Shown piece after piece: positions 31,876-34,361 of a stretch of DNA of 34,361 nt (the stretch's first letter is position 1; each line of letters opens with the position of its first letter). The notes beneath the pieces are model-generated. The model ran no database searches, had not been told where the DNA came from, and saw only the letters and a program-made list of their open reading frames with translations. Position numbers and translations under genes: made by a program. This DNA is from JAAAOZ01 sp964496595 (lineage in GTDB: Bacteria > Chloroflexota > Anaerolineae > B4-G1 > SLSP01): assembly GCA_964496595.1 (NCBI GenBank), contig CAZCAI010000028.1:1-34361 (forward strand), written 5' to 3'.

Positions 31876-31912
31876 GAGCGCGTGGGTGGCGGGCCTTGGC
31901 TCACGCGCTTTT
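31876..31912 (+). terminator. Intrinsic terminator after the 4Fe-4S gene
   Basis: 8-bp stem AGCGCGTG (31877-31884) / CACGCGCT (31902-31909) followed by TTTT. Flanked by near-identical copies of TGGTATAAG...TTGGATG (31861-31876 and 31916-31932). Confidence 0.7.
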
Positions 31913-31924
31913 GTATGGTATAAG
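31896..31924 (+). promoter_or_regulatory. Candidate promoter of the cyclophilin-DsbA lipoprotein gene
   Basis: TTGGCT (31896-31901), 17-nt spacer, TATAAG (31919-31924), overlapping the terminator stem. The -10 region is a duplicate of 31861-31876. It predicts a leader of about 35 nt with a strong AGGAGGAG site before the ATG at 31965. Confidence 0.45.
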
Positions 31925-31964
31925 ATTGGATGCGTTGTGAAAATTAAAAACAGGAGGAGATAAG

Positions 31965-33998
31965 ATGTCTATTCGATTGCGTTGGGATGGTGTAAGAAGA
32001 GTTTGGTTGTATAGCATAGGATTGCTGATGGTGGGCGGCTTGATCCTGCTGCTCGGCGGCTGCGGCGCGAGCGGGACGTCGCCGGCGGAAGCGCCATCTG
32101 CAACTGAGACGCCGGCTGAAGAGGAGGCTGTGCCGGAATCGGAAGGCGACTCTGACTTGGACGTGGGCGCGACGGATCTGGCGCCGGAAGAGCGAACGGG
32201 GATGTACGAGTCGCCGCCGGAGATGCTCATCGATCCCCAGAAGGTCTACTTGGCGACGATTGAGACAGAGCGGGGCGACATTGTCGTGGAGCTGTTTGCA
32301 GATAAGGCGCCGGAGACGGTGAATAACTTTGTTTTCTTAGCGCGTGATGGGTATTACGACAACACGACCTTTCATCGCGTGATCGAGGACTTCATGGCCC
32401 AGGCGGGCGATCCCTCCGGTACGGGGATGGGCGGGCCGGGCTACACCTTCGCCGATGAGTTCCATCCCGACCTGCGGCATGACGCGCCGGGTATGCTCTC
32501 GATGGCGAACGCCGGGCCGGGCACCAATGGCAGCCAATTCTTCATCACCTACGACGCGACGCCGTGGTTGGATGGCAAGCACAGCGTCTTTGGCAAGGTC
32601 GTCGCGGGGATGGACGTAGTGCGCGAGATCAGCCCGCGCGATCCGCAGAAGGCAACTGAGGCTGGCGATGGGATCAAGACGATTCGCATCGAGGAGGCGG
32701 AGGAGTCGCTGTTGCCGGAACCCACGCCTGTGGTTTTGACGGAGCCGGGCGCCGTGCCCATGCCGGACGATCCCATGCAGCGGGTGGGAATGTACACGCA
32801 CCCGCCGGAGATGCTCATCGATCCTGAAACGTCCTATCTGGCGACGCTCAAGACGGAGAAGGGCGATATCGTCGTGGAGTTGTTCGCGGATAAGGCGCCC
32901 CGGACGGTGAATAACTTCGTCTTTTTGGCGCGCGAGGGCTACTACGACAACACAACCTTCCATCGCGTCATCGAGGACTTTATGGCCCAGGCGGGCGATC
33001 CCTCCGGCACGGGGATGGGCGGCCCTGGTTACGAATTCGCCGATGAGTTCCATGCTGACCTGACGCACGAGGAGCCGGGCATGCTTTCGATGGCGAATGC
33101 TGGCGCGAACACCAATGGCAGCCAGTTCTTCATCACTTTTGCCGCGACGCCGTGGTTGGATGGCAAGCACAGCGTCTTCGGGAAGGTCGTCGAAGGCATG
33201 GATGTGGTGCGCGAGATCAGCCTGCGCGATCCCCAGACGGCCCAGGCGCCGGGCGACGAGATCGAGACCATCGTCATCGAAGAGGGGACGGCGGATTCGT
33301 CGTCCTCATCCCCTTCCTCCTCCTCCTCCTCATCATCATCATCATCATCTGAATCAGAAGAGGCGCCGGAGGCGGAGATGAATCCCGGCCTGGTGGAGAA
33401 CGATGCCTTATCGGCGCCCGCCATCACGGAGTCATTCGCTGGGCTGGAGGGCGAGCCATTTGTCAGCGGCGAGACCTCGGCCGCCTATCCCGGCGTCGAG
33501 GGCGTGCGCTGGCTCCCCTCGCTGGGGGATAAAGATGCGCCGGTGATTGTGATGGAGTTCAGCGAGGTGCTCTGTGGTCATTGCCGGAATTATAACTCAA
33601 ATAGCTTCCCGGAGATTTTGGAAGAGCACGTGAAGACGGGGCAGGTGCGCTACGTGGGCCATCTGCTGGCGTTTAATCGCCCGCAATCGCGCGCGTATCT
33701 CGGCGCTGCGATGTGCGCGATGGAGCAGGGGAAGTACTTCGCTTACGAACATGCCGTATATGGGAGCGGTGATCTGGACCTGACGGCGAGCGCCGAGGAG
33801 ATCGATCTGGATATGGAGGCCTTCAACGCCTGTGTTGCGGAGGAGCGCTACGCGGAGGCGGTCGAGGATGTTTCGGCCCACGCTTTTGAGATGGGCGTCG
33901 ATGCCACGCCAGCCTTCTTCGTCAACGGGGAGATGGTGATGGGGAACAATCCCGCCCGCATCAGTCAGTTGATTTTGGAGGCGTTGCCGGAGGAGTAG
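31965..33998 (+). CDS. Exported lipoprotein: two cyclophilin domains fused to a DsbA-like thioredoxin domain
   Basis: 677 aa, predicted cell-surface folding factor. A signal peptide ends in lipobox LLGGC (C33), then a Glu/Pro/Ser-rich linker. Cyclophilin domain 1 spans about 79-245 and domain 2 about 275-440; both keep FHRVIEDFMAQAGDPSGTG, NGSQFFIT and the PWLDGKHSVFGKV Trp, so both should isomerise prolyl bonds. They are about 80% identical, a recent tandem duplication. A Ser-rich stretch (445-462) precedes the C-terminal thioredoxin-4/DsbA-like domain (about 515-677) with CGHC (C537-C540) and the cis-Pro loop DATPAFFVNG (P649). Combining prolyl isomerase and disulfide chemistry in one lipoprotein is unusual. 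AGGAGGAG precedes the ATG. No neighbouring DsbB/VKOR. Confidence 0.92.
   Translation: MSIRLRWDGVRRVWLYSIGLLMVGGLILLLGGCGASGTSPAEAPSATETPAEEEAVPESEGDSDLDVGATDLAPEERTGMYESPPEMLIDPQKVYLATIETERGDIVVELFADKAPETVNNFVFLARDGYYDNTTFHRVIEDFMAQAGDPSGTGMGGPGYTFADEFHPDLRHDAPGMLSMANAGPGTNGSQFFITYDATPWLDGKHSVFGKVVAGMDVVREISPRDPQKATEAGDGIKTIRIEEAEESLLPEPTPVVLTEPGAVPMPDDPMQRVGMYTHPPEMLIDPETSYLATLKTEKGDIVVELFADKAPRTVNNFVFLAREGYYDNTTFHRVIEDFMAQAGDPSGTGMGGPGYEFADEFHADLTHEEPGMLSMANAGANTNGSQFFITFAATPWLDGKHSVFGKVVEGMDVVREISLRDPQTAQAPGDEIETIVIEEGTADSSSSSPSSSSSSSSSSSSESEEAPEAEMNPGLVENDALSAPAITESFAGLEGEPFVSGETSAAYPGVEGVRWLPSLGDKDAPVIVMEFSEVLCGHCRNYNSNSFPEILEEHVKTGQVRYVGHLLAFNRPQSRAYLGAAMCAMEQGKYFAYEHAVYGSGDLDLTASAEEIDLDMEAFNACVAEERYAEAVEDVSAHAFEMGVDATPAFFVNGEMVMGNNPARISQLILEALPEE
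33301..33350 (+). repeat. TCC/TCA trinucleotide repeat encoding the poly-Ser linker
   Basis: TCC repeated about five times, then TCA repeated about six times, inside the lipoprotein gene, encoding a run of serines. In-frame slippage would change linker length without breaking the protein. Confidence 0.85.
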
Positions 33999-34361
33999 GG
34001 GAAAACACATCAAAACAACAAAGCAAAAAAACTTCAAGACTCTACGAGCAGAGGTCAAGAATAAGTTCGTGGCCTTGCGTTGATGAGTGATGGATTTTCA
34101 AAATTTAATCCGGGAACAGGACTATATATCGAGGCGTGTCGATCAATGAGACTCGCCGGGCAGTGAGCTATTCGTCTCAAAGCTGAAGCCGGCCTTCCAT
34201 AGATCAATCTGTTGGCCTACGGAGCCGACTCAACGCCGGGGATGATTATCCTTTGGCTCATGTTGGGAATTGGGTGAAAGATTGCGGATGAATTTGCTCG
34301 AGGGGAACGAGGACTAAAGGCCTCTGGACAGGCCTGTCGGCCAACCTTCCTCCTGCGAGGA
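33999..34361. other. Unassigned 3' tail (363 nt)
   Basis: No reading frame here has a convincing start and family. The first ~35 nt are ACAAA-type word repeat. The rest is less GC-rich and looks structured: TGAGAC (about 34146) pairs with GTCTCA (about 34175), and GGCC-rich inverted words lie near 34190-34220 and 34318-34345. It could be a non-coding RNA, the end of a mobile element, or gene remnants cut by the window edge. I cannot name it. Confidence 0.5.

Overview
The window is a GC-rich bacterial segment with one 100-N scaffold gap, so it probably comes from a metagenome or draft assembly. Gene content fits a Chloroflexota bacterium (Anaerolineae or Caldilineae-like). The clues are F420 enzymes (an LLM-family oxidoreductase, CofE and NADPH:F420 reductase), a two-subunit glycine decarboxylase, a DHH-CBS-tRNA nucleotidyltransferase fusion, a multi-GAF histidine kinase, large GT-C/DUF2723 membrane proteins, and AT-rich word-repeat spacers between GC-rich genes. 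The lineage is an inference; no rRNA or tRNA gene was found.

Layout. From 1 to about 30.6 kb every convincing gene is on the minus strand; the last two genes are on the plus strand. (1) 1-3321: F420 block: LLM oxidoreductase (cut by the window edge), a small gene broken by the gap, cofE, an orphan nucleotidyltransferase and npdG. (2) 3375-4295: metallo-beta-lactamase-fold hydrolase with its own promoter. (3) 4530-8420: envelope glycosylation operon read GtrA, HD-domain protein, GT4 glycosyltransferase, GT-C membrane transferase, from a textbook sigma-70 promoter at 8499-8527. (4) 8639-11965: glycine cleavage genes gcvH, gcvPA and gcvPB with terminators after gcvH and gcvPB; gcvT is not in the window. 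(5) 12068-19274: signalling block: four-GAF histidine kinase, a PEP-synthase/rifampin-phosphotransferase-like enzyme split into two genes in permuted order, a response regulator with a ParA/CpaE-like output domain, and a small conserved protein. (6) 19482-24078: DUF2723 membrane protein and transketolase. (7) 24140-28356: a methyltransferase coupled to an unknown gene, and the DHH-CBS-CCA enzyme. (8) 28458-30615: MFS transporter and Lon-substrate-binding-domain protein. (9) 31000-33998 (+): multi-cysteine 4Fe-4S protein, and an exported lipoprotein fusing two cyclophilin domains to a DsbA-like thioredoxin domain. (10) 33999-34361: unassigned tail.

The most interesting items are: the kinase plus split, permuted phosphotransfer enzyme; a palindromic repeat forming the translated 5' end of the DUF2723 gene, with a second copy carrying a compensatory base-pair change; a 25-nt repeat at almost the same distance upstream of two unrelated genes; and the tandem-cyclophilin/DsbA lipoprotein. 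I found no CRISPR array, insertion sequence with a transposase, phage gene or obvious defence system.
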